A stretch of 64,000 nucleotides of DNA from an uncultured Clostridia bacterium (GTDB taxonomy: Bacteria > Bacillota > Clostridia > Christensenellales > Borkfalkiaceae): positions 62,001-126,000 of the forward strand of contig CAKNQN010000003.1 of the NCBI GenBank assembly GCA_930990665.1, read 5' to 3'. The notes below the pieces were generated by a model that made no database searches, was not told the DNA's origin, and saw nothing but the letters and a program-made list of their open reading frames with translations. The first letter of the stretch is position 1; every line of letters starts with the position of its first letter. Of the stretch, positions 15,671 to 26,444 are shown in pieces. The translations under genes and the position numbers were made by a program.

Positions 15671-17512
15671 TTACGTTTCGGTACAGCCGATCTCTTTGAG
15701 GTACTGCCGCATGGACCAGCGTTCGCCGGAGGTATCCACCTTGCCGTCCACAACGCACTTATAATATTTGTGGAAATATTTTTCTTTGCGCGTCGTGTCG
15801 CCGGGATAATACTCGTCGAAATGGTCGACAAGGAGCATCAGCGGCGTGGCCTTGACCTGCTCCAATCTTTCAAAGAGCTCGTTTTTGTGCTTTTGCGAGA
15901 GGTCGGAACAGAGCGCCTCGTCCTCCGCGCGCTCGAGTACCGCGATGCACTCTTCGAGCATCTCCTTGGGGTTATACTTCGCGTCCGTGTGCGTGCCGCG
16001 CGTGATGAAGGTGACCTTCTCCCCTTTTTCCAGGAAAGAAAGATAGTTGTTGTGGAAAATTTCCATCACGCGGCGCACCGCGCCCGCCGCCATGCCGTAA
16101 TAGAGGTCGATGTACTCGTTCATGAGCGCGTCGGCGTTCAGCGTGCAATCCCAGAGCATCTTGCGGTAGACGTACGCGCGCATGTTCGCCTGCCAGTTGT
16201 TGTGCGAATCGTGCGGGCCCTGCATGCTCAGATACTCGATGCCGTAATCGTGGAAGCCCTCCACGTTCTTCTGGATGCACCCGAAGGAATCAAAATACCC
16301 GAGATAACGGAAAAAGTTGATGTCGTATGCCCAGAACCAGAACCGATTGGCGATGTACCGCCATTCGCGCATGCTGCGCTTGACCGCCTCGATCTGCTTG
16401 TCGGAAAAATAGTCGTAGATGCCGTCGGAAAAGAGGGCGAACTGGATGATCAGGTTTTCGTCCGCGACGACCGTGTCGTCGATCGGGCAGATCTTGCCGT
16501 CCCGCTCCACGACGGGGGCTTCGCTCGCGTAGTCGTAGGCGAAGGTCATGATGCGCACGACCCGCCCGTTCATGTGTTCGCGCGCGTAGGCGTTGAGCGC
16601 CCGCACGACGACGTTGCAGAAGCGGACCAGCATGCCGCTGCGCTTGTATTTCTTTGCCTGCGCGAGGTTGTTTTCGTCCTCGAAATAGTGCGGGCCGTCT
16701 TCCTGGGTGAGCATGAAGATCTCCACGTCGGGGAATTTGATCATGTCCTTGATCATCTCGTCGATGACGATCTTCGCCACGCTCAGATCCATGCTCTCGT
16801 CCAGCTTGCCGTCCTCGGTGATGCCGTTGGTGATGTCGATCGTAGGCAAGATCTGCTCGTTCTCGTAAAAGAAACGGTAAAACTCCGGGTGGTCGTTTCC
16901 GTACACTTCAAAGGGCACGTAAAAGTGGAAATTGTGCGAAACATTCCTGCCGTACACCTTGACGGGCCCGCCGTACATTTCGGGAATGGCGGTGTACACG
17001 TCTTTGGTGCGCGTGCGCGCGAGGTGCTTCAGATCGGCCAGATCCTGAAAGACGTCCGCCGTGAGGTAGGTGCGCATCTCGAAGGAAGGCTCCGATACGA
17101 TCGCCTCGTCCGGGATGGGAAGGGTGTCCGCCTTGGGGACGTATTCGCTCTTCGCCGTCAGAAAGCGCACGCCCAGAAACCTTTCGATGTACTCGTATAC
17201 GGCATACATCCTTCCGCGTGCCGTGGCGGCGTCGAAAAAGACGTTCCCTTCAAAGGGAAAGATGACGAATCCGTCGCTTTTGAGCGTCTTTACCGGAACG
17301 GGGCAGGCTGCCGCCGCGCGCAGCGCCGTTTCCCCGATGGAGAAACAGCGCGGCTTTGCGGCGGGATCGGCTGTGACGGCGAGCCGTACGCGCAGACATT
17401 TCAGGATATACTGCTGCAGCTCCGAGGCGGCAAACTTCTCACACTCCGATGCGTTTTTCGGGATCAATATGCAAAACTTTTCTCTGCAGTCTTTTCTGCT
17501 CATTCTCTCCAT
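15671..17512 (-). CDS. DUF4838 protein with alpha-glucuronidase-like N-terminal domain
   Basis: 613 residues from the ATG at 17512 (a TTG at 17518 would add two). The N-terminal 110 residues follow the GH67 N-terminal-like pattern (ECEKFAASELQQYI, RMYAVYEYIERFLGVRFL). The rest is the DUF4838 domain with VEIFMLTQEDGPHYF, RIMTFAYDYASEAP, RFWFWAYDINFFRYLG and LSMQGPHDSHNNW, rich in acidic and aromatic residues as in a carbohydrate-active barrel. There is no signal peptide, so it should act in the cytoplasm on an imported glycan. It is the last gene of the operon, starting 3 nt after the upstream stop. Activity unproven. Confidence 0.82.
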   Translation of the reverse strand: MERMSRKDCREKFCILIPKNASECEKFAASELQQYILKCLRVRLAVTADPAAKPRCFSIGETALRAAAACPVPVKTLKSDGFVIFPFEGNVFFDAATARGRMYAVYEYIERFLGVRFLTAKSEYVPKADTLPIPDEAIVSEPSFEMRTYLTADVFQDLADLKHLARTRTKDVYTAIPEMYGGPVKVYGRNVSHNFHFYVPFEVYGNDHPEFYRFFYENEQILPTIDITNGITEDGKLDESMDLSVAKIVIDEMIKDMIKFPDVEIFMLTQEDGPHYFEDENNLAQAKKYKRSGMLVRFCNVVVRALNAYAREHMNGRVVRIMTFAYDYASEAPVVERDGKICPIDDTVVADENLIIQFALFSDGIYDYFSDKQIEAVKRSMREWRYIANRFWFWAYDINFFRYLGYFDSFGCIQKNVEGFHDYGIEYLSMQGPHDSHNNWQANMRAYVYRKMLWDCTLNADALMNEYIDLYYGMAAGAVRRVMEIFHNNYLSFLEKGEKVTFITRGTHTDAKYNPKEMLEECIAVLERAEDEALCSDLSQKHKNELFERLEQVKATPLMLLVDHFDEYYPGDTTRKEKYFHKYYKCVVDGKVDTSGERWSMRQYLKEIGCTET

Positions 17513-17514
17513 CG

Positions 17515-19035
17515 TCAAGCGAGCACGATCAGTGCCCCCTCCCCGCGATCCAGGCGCAGCGTCACCGCATTGCCGACCACCTTGGTCGACTGCGCGCGCT
17601 GAATCACTTCATACAGATAATTGTCGCCGTCGAAATCCAGGCGGATGTCCGCCTTTTCGGTACGGCTGTAATTGACGACATACAGCGCCGTGCCGCCCTT
17701 GTAGTTGAAGCACCCGACGATGCAGTCGTCCCCGTATACGCCCGTCAGCTGGCGGTAGGCGCCGGAAGAAATGATCTCCTCCCCCGGTTCCCCGTCGGTG
17801 ATGAATGCCTTGGTCGCCGCGTCGCCGTGCACGATGATGCCGTCGTTCGTCGATTTCATCAGCACGTGGTCGATCGCCTGGATCTGCTCGTTGGCGCGCT
17901 TTGCATAGTAGTACCAGCGCGTGAGGTTGCCGTCCGCGCCGATCAGACCGTTGCGGTTGACAAAGTCGTACGTTCCGCCCGTCGCATACGCAAAGTGCAG
18001 AGGCTGGATGAGCGGGAAGTACTGGATCGCCTTCGCCCCGTACGCCAGCGCGAGGTTGACGTCGTAGAGCATCTCCCCTTCGGACGGGAAGGGATCGACC
18101 GAATCTTTCCAGATCATCTCGTCGTTCCACTGTCCGCCCGCCTGCAGCATGCGCCAGAAGGGCACTTTGTACTTTTCGGCATAGCTGCGGTAGATGGAAA
18201 GCTGGTTGTACATGAGAGAAGTGAGGGTGGTTTCGGGCGTTTCGGGTTCCGTATAGGGATACTGCGTGACCGAGAGCATGCGGGGTTTAGAGACCTCAAA
18301 GAGTTCCGTCATGTATTCGTCGAACGCCATGGGGTCGGAATAGCCCCAGAAGTTGTCTTCCCCTGCCCAGTAGCCGCGGGCGTTCAGGAATACGTCCAGC
18401 CCCTCCGTGTTGGGAAGGGAATAGAATTTTTCGGTCAGAACGCCGATGTTGTCCAGCTGCGCCGTGAAGGGTTCGTCGAAGGAATGCACGCCGATGAAAC
18501 TTTCATACTGCGAAAGCTCGTCGATGAGCGATTCCAGTTCGCGCACGCCCGCTTCGGTGTTGAGCGCGATCTCGTCCAGCGGCACGTCCTCCGTGTGGGT
18601 GCCCAGCTGGCCCATGATCCAGTAGGTGTCGACAAAATAGCCGATGCCGTACTTTTTGCCCAGCTCCAGCGACTTTACGATGTTCGCGTCGTTCGCGCCC
18701 CAGCGGTCGATGGAGTAGACAAACATGTTGATGCCGCAGTCGGCAAGTTTTTGGAAGATGTCGTCGGAAATGAAGTTGGGAAGGGTGTGCCCGTCCAGGC
18801 TTCCGCCCGACGTGTACGGCGCATAGAATCCGCCGATGGGCATCACTTCGTCGCCGCCCATGATGTCATAGGAGAGAGCGTAGACCTCTTCGGGGTCAAT
18901 CTTTTCCGATTCGGTGTATTCCATGCCCTCCGTGTAAAGCTGCATGTTCACGCCGTCGTTCCCGTTTTTTCCGCAGCCCATCAGGCCGAAAAAGAGAACG
19001 CCGCAGACCATGACAGAAAGTACTTTTTTGATCAT
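17515..19035 (-). CDS. Glycosidase-like TIM-barrel lipoprotein
   Basis: 506 residues from MIKKVLSVMVCGV at 19035, chosen because SD AGGAGG precedes it and the ATG overlaps the upstream stop (ATGA). The signal peptide ends with the lipobox GLMGC. The body looks like a (beta/alpha)8 glycoside-hydrolase fold: PIGGFYAPYTSGG, CGINMFVYSIDRWG, FIGVHSFDEPF (possible acid/base), PFWRMLQAGGQWND and AYGAKAIQYFPLIQP. A C-terminal beta-sandwich (NYKGGTALYVVNYSR) follows. I cannot assign a CAZy family. It should sit outside the cell next to the solute-binding protein. Confidence 0.75.
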   Translation of the reverse strand: MIKKVLSVMVCGVLFFGLMGCGKNGNDGVNMQLYTEGMEYTESEKIDPEEVYALSYDIMGGDEVMPIGGFYAPYTSGGSLDGHTLPNFISDDIFQKLADCGINMFVYSIDRWGANDANIVKSLELGKKYGIGYFVDTYWIMGQLGTHTEDVPLDEIALNTEAGVRELESLIDELSQYESFIGVHSFDEPFTAQLDNIGVLTEKFYSLPNTEGLDVFLNARGYWAGEDNFWGYSDPMAFDEYMTELFEVSKPRMLSVTQYPYTEPETPETTLTSLMYNQLSIYRSYAEKYKVPFWRMLQAGGQWNDEMIWKDSVDPFPSEGEMLYDVNLALAYGAKAIQYFPLIQPLHFAYATGGTYDFVNRNGLIGADGNLTRWYYYAKRANEQIQAIDHVLMKSTNDGIIVHGDAATKAFITDGEPGEEIISSGAYRQLTGVYGDDCIVGCFNYKGGTALYVVNYSRTEKADIRLDFDGDNYLYEVIQRAQSTKVVGNAVTLRLDRGEGALIVLA

Positions 19036-20696
19036 TTTCTTTTCCTCCTGAGGCCGAAGGCCGCTGCCGCCGCCAGGACTGCCGCGCCCGCGGCGCTGCC
19101 GCCGAAGAGGACGGAAGAGCATCCGCCGCCTTCCCCTACGCGCACGGGATCGCCGTTTTCCAGACGATCGCCGATCAGATCGCCCGCGTCGGGCTTCGTA
19201 TCATAGTCGAAGTCGGGCGTATTCGCGATGACGTTGGTCTTGAATTCGGGCGCCTCGATCGACTGCTTCACGTCTTCATAATCGGCGTTGCTGATCGAGA
19301 AGTTGTCGATCGCAAAGTTGCCGATCTGGTTGTATGCGATGCCTTCGGTGCGCGTGCCCGTCTCTCCCCACTGGAAGATGCGGACATACCCGCTGGGCGT
19401 ATAGCCCATGTCGTAGGTGAGCTCGGGGGTGCCCCAGCTCTCGCCCTCGTATTTGAGATACAGCGACACGATCCCGTCAAGCACGGAAAAGCGCACGTTG
19501 ATGATCTTGCCTTCCGCCTCGCTCGACCAGGGATTGAATTTCATCCCCTGCGCGACGAGCGGGTTGTATTTGCCGGTGGACGCGAAGTCGTTGTCGTAGA
19601 GAATATACCGCGGGGAGGCGCAGGGTACCGTATGGTCGGCGCCGTCCTGCGTGCCTTCGAATTGCAGCCAGCTGCCCTGCTGGACGGTGGTGTCTGCGAT
19701 CTCGTTGTAGTCGTTGAGTCCGAACCCGATGCCGAACCAACCGGAAATGAGGGCGGTGATGTTGCCGCCCGCGTCCTTTTCGGCCGTGCGCTGCAAATCG
19801 GTGATGTCAAATTCCAGCACGAAATTGGAATACTGGTAACGGGTGGAGAAAAATGCGCCCGCCGTGTTGGAGAATACCAGCTGCCCGTCTTCCGCCGTCA
19901 GATAGGAGGGAGAAAGGGGCGAAGCCTTGCTCTCCGAATAGAACATGTTGGCGTTGTAGGCGTCGTTGTCAAAGGTTTCGAGATAGTCGGGATTTTCCGG
20001 CGTATCGTAGGTGTAGGCGGTGATGCTGTAGTTTTGGACGGAAAGTTTGTTCGTCCCTTCCGAGAAAAGGCCCACAAAGCCCGCGCCGTCGTTGCTGCGC
20101 AGCTGCGTTTCGTCCAGAAGAGTGTCGCCGTCGACGATAAACGTCACCTGTTTCTGTGTATTGACAAAAAGCTCCAGCGCGGCCGTATCTCCTTCGGCAA
20201 GCCCGCTCACCTGGCGGCGGTCGTAAAGGATACGGAATACGTCGTCGGCAAGATATTCGTACGCGGTGAAGAAAATGCGCCCGCCCTCCTCTTCAAAGAG
20301 AAGCTGGATGGTGCCCGCATCGCCGATGCCGGTGCGCAGGCTCTCCATTCCGAACAGGATGGAAAACTTGCCCCCCTCCGCCATGTCGGTGAAGGTGAGA
20401 TCGAGCGAGGCGATAAAGAGATCCTCGACGCCGTATTCGGCGAAGTTATCCACGCGGCCTGCGGCGATGAGGTCGGATTCGCTCTCCCCTCCGTTGAAGA
20501 GGATGGTCGAACCCTCCGCCGTGACGTCGCCGTGGACGCGGAAAGTACCCGTATTGATATGTCCGTCCGATACGCTCGTTTCGGTCACTACGTACGATTC
20601 CGACTGACCCGCCGATACCGCAATGCCCGAGCCCGCCGCCAGGACGGCGGCCAGCAGGACGGAAAGAAAGATCGCTGTCTTTTTCATGCTGCCCAT
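19032..20696 (-). CDS. Secreted, membrane-anchored surface protein, lectin-like
   Basis: About 554 residues with a signal peptide (KKTAIFLSVLLAAVLAAG) and a C-terminal anchor: Gly/Ala-rich hydrophobic helix AAGAAVLAAAAAFGL then RRKRK. No LPxTG is seen. The ectodomain has two beta-sandwich-like segments (about 35-200 and 215-450) rich in aromatic and acidic residues (FTDMAEGGKFSILFG, YQYSNFVLEFDITDLQ), resembling concanavalin/LamG-type carbohydrate-binding folds. The start is ambiguous: ATG 20696 has GGAG 3 nt upstream; ATG 20687 (MKKTAIF) makes an ATGA overlap with the upstream gene. Role inferred: glycan capture for the operon. Confidence 0.72.
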   Translation of the reverse strand: MGSMKKTAIFLSVLLAAVLAAGSGIAVSAGQSESYVVTETSVSDGHINTGTFRVHGDVTAEGSTILFNGGESESDLIAAGRVDNFAEYGVEDLFIASLDLTFTDMAEGGKFSILFGMESLRTGIGDAGTIQLLFEEEGGRIFFTAYEYLADDVFRILYDRRQVSGLAEGDTAALELFVNTQKQVTFIVDGDTLLDETQLRSNDGAGFVGLFSEGTNKLSVQNYSITAYTYDTPENPDYLETFDNDAYNANMFYSESKASPLSPSYLTAEDGQLVFSNTAGAFFSTRYQYSNFVLEFDITDLQRTAEKDAGGNITALISGWFGIGFGLNDYNEIADTTVQQGSWLQFEGTQDGADHTVPCASPRYILYDNDFASTGKYNPLVAQGMKFNPWSSEAEGKIINVRFSVLDGIVSLYLKYEGESWGTPELTYDMGYTPSGYVRIFQWGETGTRTEGIAYNQIGNFAIDNFSISNADYEDVKQSIEAPEFKTNVIANTPDFDYDTKPDAGDLIGDRLENGDPVRVGEGGGCSSVLFGGSAAGAAVLAAAAAFGLRRKRK

Positions 20697-22195
20697 TCAC
20701 TCCAGTTTTCATTGATGCTCACGATCATCTCATCCCAAAGCTCTTTGGCGTTCCTCTTGTCGCTGTTGCTCTTGAACAGAGGCTGCGCCGTGGCGATGCC
20801 CGCATACTGGTTGAGACCGAAATCCTTGAAGAGATCTGCCCTGTCCATACGCGTCACCAGCGGGGTGAGCGAGGCGGTGAATTCAAACGCCGTCTGGTTC
20901 CAGTCGCTGAGTTTGCTCACGTCGAACTTGCTCTCGTCCGTCAGGCGGACGGAAGCGGGAAGACCGGTGCTGTTCATGTAGGCGAGGGTGCCTGCATCCG
21001 AATAGAAGTAGCGCAGAAATTCCTTGGCGCCCTCGATGCAGTTGGAATATTCGGGAATGAAGACGTACATCTCCGTGCCGTTGTTGTACATGAGATTGCG
21101 CGCCTGTTTGATGCGCATATAGTCGTTGCCCGAGCACAGCCCCGCCGCCGAAGCGGTCGCCTCGGGATTGGCGTCGATCTCCGCCACGATCGCGGAAAGC
21201 TCGCGGTCGCTCATCGACGTGTCTTCCAGCTTTTCGGTGATGGAAGAGATCACGGGGATCTTCATCATGGCGATGTCTTCGTTGACCTTGGACATCTCCT
21301 TCATGATCCAGTTGCCGCCGATGGACATCGCCGCATGGCCGCCCAGGAACAGGTTCTGCACCGTCGTGAAGTTCTGGTTGGTGCTGGAAGGATTGACCGT
21401 GTTGCTCGTGAGCATGGACTCCATCGCGAGCAGCGCCTGGTAACGCCCGTCCTTTTCATAATAGTTTGCGTCCGTGCCCTTGTCAGTGCCCAGCATCACT
21501 TCTTTGGACGGAGAGTTGCCCGCCGCGTCTTTCAGCTGCATCATCGTGTTGTTGTAGTAGTTGAGGCCGTCGTACTGCGCTTCCCAGACATAGGTGACGT
21601 AGTTCCAGTAGCCGTTGTTGTACTGGTCGTTGTAGAAGAGCCACGCCTTCTGCGAACCGATCTCGGCCGAAAGGTCGGCAAGCTCGTCCGTCGTCCTGGG
21701 CAGCTCGTCTTCGGAGATCATCGTCTTGTTGTAGAGAATGCCGCACCAGCAGTTGCCGTAGCTGAGCGTGTTGATCGTGTCGTCCGCATTGTACATCCCG
21801 TCGAGAAGGTCGGGATAGTACTTGCTCTTGATCGATGCGTTTTCGCCGGGAAGCGTTTCCTTGATAAAGTCGCTGAGGTCGAGGAAGTCTTCGTTGTACT
21901 GCATGGTGTTGAGCATGGTGAAGTACAGGTCATACTGGTTGCCAGTGCCGAGGCTGAGCGTCGAGATGATCGCGCTCGCGGCAGAGGTGTACTCCGGCAG
22001 CACGGTATAGGTATCCTGCGAGGCGTTGAAATCCTCGATGATCTCTTCCATCCAGTCGGTCCCCAGGCCGGAGTCCCACATATACAGCTGGATCGTGTAC
22101 TGGTCGCCCACGACCTGCTTATTGCAGCCGGCCGTCAGCCCCACCGAGAGGGAGAGCGCGAGAACCAGCGCGGAAAGTTTGGCAAGTTTTTTCAT
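20684..22195 (-). CDS. ABC transporter sugar-binding lipoprotein (family 1)
   Basis: A 503-residue extracellular solute-binding protein. The signal peptide ends LTAGC, so it is lipid-anchored. Family-1 features: YTIQLYMWDSG opening strand, IEDFNASQDTYTVLPEY, YDLYFTMLNTMQYNEDFLDLSDF, NLFLGGHAAMSIGGNWIM and the C-terminal ELWDEMIVSINENW. The length suits oligosaccharide-binding members working with LplB/LplC-type permeases, encoded just upstream. The operon has no ATPase gene; CUT1 systems commonly borrow a shared MsmX-like one. Confidence 0.92.
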   Translation of the reverse strand: MKKLAKLSALVLALSLSVGLTAGCNKQVVGDQYTIQLYMWDSGLGTDWMEEIIEDFNASQDTYTVLPEYTSAASAIISTLSLGTGNQYDLYFTMLNTMQYNEDFLDLSDFIKETLPGENASIKSKYYPDLLDGMYNADDTINTLSYGNCWCGILYNKTMISEDELPRTTDELADLSAEIGSQKAWLFYNDQYNNGYWNYVTYVWEAQYDGLNYYNNTMMQLKDAAGNSPSKEVMLGTDKGTDANYYEKDGRYQALLAMESMLTSNTVNPSSTNQNFTTVQNLFLGGHAAMSIGGNWIMKEMSKVNEDIAMMKIPVISSITEKLEDTSMSDRELSAIVAEIDANPEATASAAGLCSGNDYMRIKQARNLMYNNGTEMYVFIPEYSNCIEGAKEFLRYFYSDAGTLAYMNSTGLPASVRLTDESKFDVSKLSDWNQTAFEFTASLTPLVTRMDRADLFKDFGLNQYAGIATAQPLFKSNSDKRNAKELWDEMIVSINENWSEWAA

Positions 22196-22225
22196 CGTTG
22201 TGTTATAAACCTCCGATCAAACGAT

Positions 22226-23092
22226 TTATTCTTTGATACCGCCGAGCGAGACGTTGCTCATCAGCGCATTGTTGCAGACAATGAACAGGATCAGCGGCGG
22301 CAGCATGGAAAGGAAGCATGCCGCATACAGCAGATCGCTGCGGTTGTTGTACATCATGTCGATGCCGAACTGGTAGATACCGACGGCCAGCGTGGGCATT
22401 TTCGGCAAATAGATGAGTGCCGTGCCGTACTGGTTCCAGTCGGAGATCCACAGCATCAGGAAGAGCGCTCCGAACATGGTCAGCGCCTGCGGGAACATGA
22501 CCTTGTAGTAGATCTGCCACTCGTTTGCGCCGTCCAGCTCGGCGGCCTCCGCATAGCTCCAGGACAGATTCTTGAAAAAGGCATAGAAGTACATGTAGTA
22601 GATGGAGAATCCGTTCAGGGAGGTGAGGAGCATCAGCCGCGAGTTGAGGAAGCCGATGCTGTAGAGCAGTTTGTACATGGCCGACTGCGTGCCGTAAATG
22701 GGAAGGGTGATGACGATGAGTACGATAAAGTACACGCCGCCCGCCCCGAAGAAGCGGTATTTGGAAGTGACGTAGGCAAGCTGCGAAGTGATGAAGATGC
22801 AGAGCAGCGGGCCCAGGAAGGAGAAGTACAGGCTGTTGAGGATCATCTCAAAGAAGCTGCTGCCGCTCGCCTCGAGGGTGGTGAACACTTCAATGTAGTG
22901 CGAAAAATAGATCTTGCTGAACCCGAAGGGCTTTTCGGCGATGGAATAGTAATCGCGCAGCCCCGAGTAGAAGCACCAGAAGATGAGGTAGAGATAGGTG
23001 AACGCGAAAACGCAGAAGATGACGAACACGATGGCGCGGGTGATCTGTTCTGCGACCGTCCTTCTGATGAGATGGCGATGACGGGCAAACAT
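22226..23092 (-). CDS. Carbohydrate ABC transporter permease, MalG/LplC type
   Basis: 288 residues with about six membrane helices. It has the cytoplasmic EAA loop YAEAAELDGANEWQIYYKVMFPQA, which docks the ATPase, and the family ending ALMSNVSLGGIKE. Its ATG overlaps the upstream permease stop (TGATG), so the two subunits are made stoichiometrically. It forms the membrane channel with the product of 23092-24051 and takes substrate from the lipoprotein encoded at 20684. Confidence 0.94.
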   Translation of the reverse strand: MFARHRHLIRRTVAEQITRAIVFVIFCVFAFTYLYLIFWCFYSGLRDYYSIAEKPFGFSKIYFSHYIEVFTTLEASGSSFFEMILNSLYFSFLGPLLCIFITSQLAYVTSKYRFFGAGGVYFIVLIVITLPIYGTQSAMYKLLYSIGFLNSRLMLLTSLNGFSIYYMYFYAFFKNLSWSYAEAAELDGANEWQIYYKVMFPQALTMFGALFLMLWISDWNQYGTALIYLPKMPTLAVGIYQFGIDMMYNNRSDLLYAACFLSMLPPLILFIVCNNALMSNVSLGGIKE

Positions 23093-24051
23093 CAGTACTG
23101 CACCTCCTCGACCCTGCTGTTGAGAAATTTACGGAAGAGCAGCGCGAGCGCACACGAGATGATCGTGAGCATCAGCCCGAGCGCCGAAACGCGGTAGATC
23201 GTGTTGGTGGCGAAGGGGTTGGAGGCCTCCTGCACGCGCATGTACATCCAGTTGGAGAGCGTCTGCGTGCCGTATTCGCCCTGCGTGAGCAGGAACACGT
23301 TGCCCGTGGCGCCGAAGATGCCCGCCACGTTGGTGGTGAGAAGGAGCACGAAGGTGGGCCAGACCATGGGAAGCACGATCTGGAACATCTCGCGCAGCCA
23401 GCTCACGCCGTCCAGCCGGGCCGATTCGACGACCGAATCGGGGATCCTCGAAAAGGAACCGCCCCACAGGATGATGTTGGCGGGGAAAGTCAGCCAGACG
23501 AGATTGAGCATGATCATCTTATTGGCAAATTGCGAATCTGCCAGCGGCGAGGCCAGGTCGTAGTCCAGCCCGTACAGCTTTTCCAGAAAATCGGGGAAGA
23601 AGTTGGTCGGGGCCATGAACTCCGTATAGAAATACCCGACGACGACCGCCGAAATGATGCTGGGCAGATAGAAGATGACGCGGAAAGCGCGGTACCCCAG
23701 GATCTTTTTGTAGATGAAATAGGATACGAACATGCCGATCGCGAACATGATGATCTGCACGCAGAAGGTCTTTAAGGTGTTCACAAGCGCCAGCTGCAGA
23801 TCGTCGCTGGGGTTGGAAGAACCGTTGATGAACCGCTCAAAGATCCATTCGAAATTCTCAAACCCCACAAAGATGACGCTGCCGTTTTCCGGACGCTGGA
23901 ATGCCATAAATATCGAGCTGATATTCACATACACATAGAACAGCAGAAACTGCACGACCGGGATGATCATGAACGAGACGATGAAGAGTATGTGGATCCA
24001 GTTGATCTTTTTCTTTTTACCGAGCGAAACGCCCGTTTGCAAATTTTTCAT
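23092..24051 (-). CDS. Carbohydrate ABC transporter permease, MalF/LplB type
   Basis: 319 residues with a short basic N-terminus (LGKKKKINWIH) and about six helices. The EAA loop reads VVESARLDGVSWLREMFQIVLPMV. A conserved PSIISAVVVGYFYTEF helix and the C-terminal NRVSALG-like segment (TIYRVSALGLMLTII) fit the LplB branch of CUT1 permeases, which often import plant or host oligosaccharides. It is 35 nt downstream of the large Cys-rich lipoprotein gene. Confidence 0.94.
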   Translation of the reverse strand: MKNLQTGVSLGKKKKINWIHILFIVSFMIIPVVQFLLFYVYVNISSIFMAFQRPENGSVIFVGFENFEWIFERFINGSSNPSDDLQLALVNTLKTFCVQIIMFAIGMFVSYFIYKKILGYRAFRVIFYLPSIISAVVVGYFYTEFMAPTNFFPDFLEKLYGLDYDLASPLADSQFANKMIMLNLVWLTFPANIILWGGSFSRIPDSVVESARLDGVSWLREMFQIVLPMVWPTFVLLLTTNVAGIFGATGNVFLLTQGEYGTQTLSNWMYMRVQEASNPFATNTIYRVSALGLMLTIISCALALLFRKFLNSRVEEVQY

Positions 24052-24086
24052 AACGTATGCCGAATTTATCCCTCTCTCCGCACGGC

Positions 24087-26444
24087 TTATGCCGCGGCGG
24101 AAGCGGAAAACGCGAGATTGATGATGAAGCTGCTCATGCTCTCTTCCGCTGCGCCGAAGTTATACTGGATGCGGATGTTGATGCCGCCCTCCGTGTTGCG
24201 GGATGCAAGGTCGACCGTGAACGGAATGGGCGCGCCGACGTAGGAAGAATCCCCTTCCACGAGGTAGGAAAAGCCGCGGTATTCTCCGTCCGGCCCGCCG
24301 AGCGTGACCGTGAGCGTATCGTAACCCTGCGCGATGAGCGTATCGACGGTTGCCTTGTCGAGGTTCAGGCGGGCGATCGCACCTTTTTCGTTGGTCATCG
24401 CGTACACCTGGTAGTCGCCGGGATTGGCGAGTTTATTCACCGTAAGCGCCGCGCCGGAAGCATTGTCGTACCCTTTGAGAACGGTCGCCGTCGCCACGTT
24501 CTGCCCGCAGAGCGTGCAGTTGCCGTCTGCGCCCCAGCTGTGCGCCGTGGGATCGGCAGGGACCTGGTCGCGCTGTTCGCTGTGACCGCAGGCGCAGGTG
24601 TACGTCGTATAGCCGCCCGCAGAGCAGGTAGGTTCCGTCTTGGCCGTCGAACTGTAAACGTGATCGGCCGCCCCCTCGATCTTCAGGGTGAACCCGGTGG
24701 GTGCCTCCCCTGCCCAGGCAATGTGACCCATATAGACCGTCTGGACGAAGAGATCGCCGCTCTCCGGACGGAGCAATGCGAATGTCAGAGCCTGGTTGCC
24801 CGCCACCGTCACCGCGCCGCTGTAGCTGATCGTGAGCCCTTCGCCGGCAAGGACGGAGAAAGTAAACTTGACGTGCGAGCCTTCCAGCGAATCGAGAAGG
24901 AGCTCGGAGACCCAGATATTGAAGAAGTCTTGTTTGGAAAGATCCAGACCGGTGAAGGTATACGTCTGCGTTGCGGCATCGTAGGTGACGTTGCTGCCGC
25001 GGAATCCGACCAGCGTTTCAGGCGCGGCCGCGGAAGGGATGCCCTTTTCAAAGGTGAAATCGATGGCAAAGCTGTCGACCGTACCGTTCAGCCCGTTGTA
25101 GGCCACATACATATCCAGCCCGTCCTCGGTGATTTTGACCGCCGTCGGCCCGGAAAGAGGAAGAACAAATTCACAAGTCGTACTGAAGCCCTTTGTCGTG
25201 TCCTGATTTACGACGTTCACCGCCTCCGTCGCGCCGTCGGGCAGCCAGTTGAATGCGCGGGCGTAGCCGTCGGGGTTGCCCAGACGCACCGTGATGCGGC
25301 CGTAGCCTTTCGCGATGAGCGCGTCGATCGCCGCTTTGTCGATGTGCAGGCGGTACTGCGTGCCGCCGTCGTTCGGGTCGGCGTACACGATGTAGCCGTA
25401 GGTTTCATCCGCCTCGATGCGGACGGGCGTGTCGTTCTGACGGTTGTAGCCCGAAAGGATGAACGCCTCGTTGACCGCCTCGCCGCAGACCGTGCAGACG
25501 CCGTCCGCGCCCCAGCTGTGCGCCGTGAGATCGATCGAATCCGCGTCTTCTCCCGTCACCGTTTCACCGCATCCGCAGATGTAAACGGGATAGCCGCCGT
25601 GCAGGCAGTCGCCCGCCGTCGTGCCCGTCTGGATACCCGGTACGTGTCCGTCCACGCCCTCGATCTTCAGAACAAAGCCGTCTGCGTCTGCGCCGGCAAG
25701 ATAGATGGTCTGCACATACAGGTCGCCGCTGTTCGGAATGAGAAGCCCGAACACGCCGTTGTCCGAAATGGTTTTTTCGTCCAGATTCGTATAGCCGAAG
25801 GTGACCTCCTGGCCGCTCTTGGCCGTGAGGGTGAATTTGACGTGATCGCCCGAAAGGGTGTCGAGAAGGAGCTTGGAGACCCAGAGATTGACAAAATCCT
25901 GTTCGGAAAGATCCATGTCCGAGAAGGTCCAGGTGCCCGCCTCGGCGTCGTAGGAGACGTTGCTGCCGCGGAACCCGACCAGCGTTTCAGAATCATCCGC
26001 CGAGGGCTCGCCCTTTTCAAAGGTAAAGTCTACCGCAAAGCAGTCGACCGTCACGCCGATCCCGTTGAACGCCACATACATGTCCAGGCCGTATTCGTCG
26101 GTGATGTTCGCGGCCGTCGGGCCGGAGATCGCCACCGTGAATTCGCAGGAATTGTTGAAGCCTTCGGTCGTAAAGTTGTTTCCTCCCTTATTGGCCGTCG
26201 CGCCGTCGGGCAGCCAGTTGAAGGTGCGGGGATTCTGATCGGGGTTGCCAAGACGCACCGTGATGCGGCCGTAACCTTCCGCGATGAGCGCGTCGATCGT
26301 CGCTTTGTCGATGTTCAGAAGATACTGCGTGCCGCCGTCATTCGGGTCGGCATACACGATATAGCCGTATTTATCATCCGTATCCGTCTCCGCATACTGG
26401 TAGGCGGCGCGATCGCCCATCTTGGCGACCGAAAGGGCAAATAC
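24087..26444 (-). repeat. Three long internal repeats in the Cys-ribbon lipoprotein gene
   Basis: R1 (about 26444-25655), R2 (about 25469-24671) and partial R3 (about 24494-24087) are recognisably related at DNA and protein level; for example GTGCCGCCGTC.TTCGGGTCGGC recurs near 26330 and 25360. R1 and R2 are full-length copies; R3 lacks the second half. Confidence 0.8.
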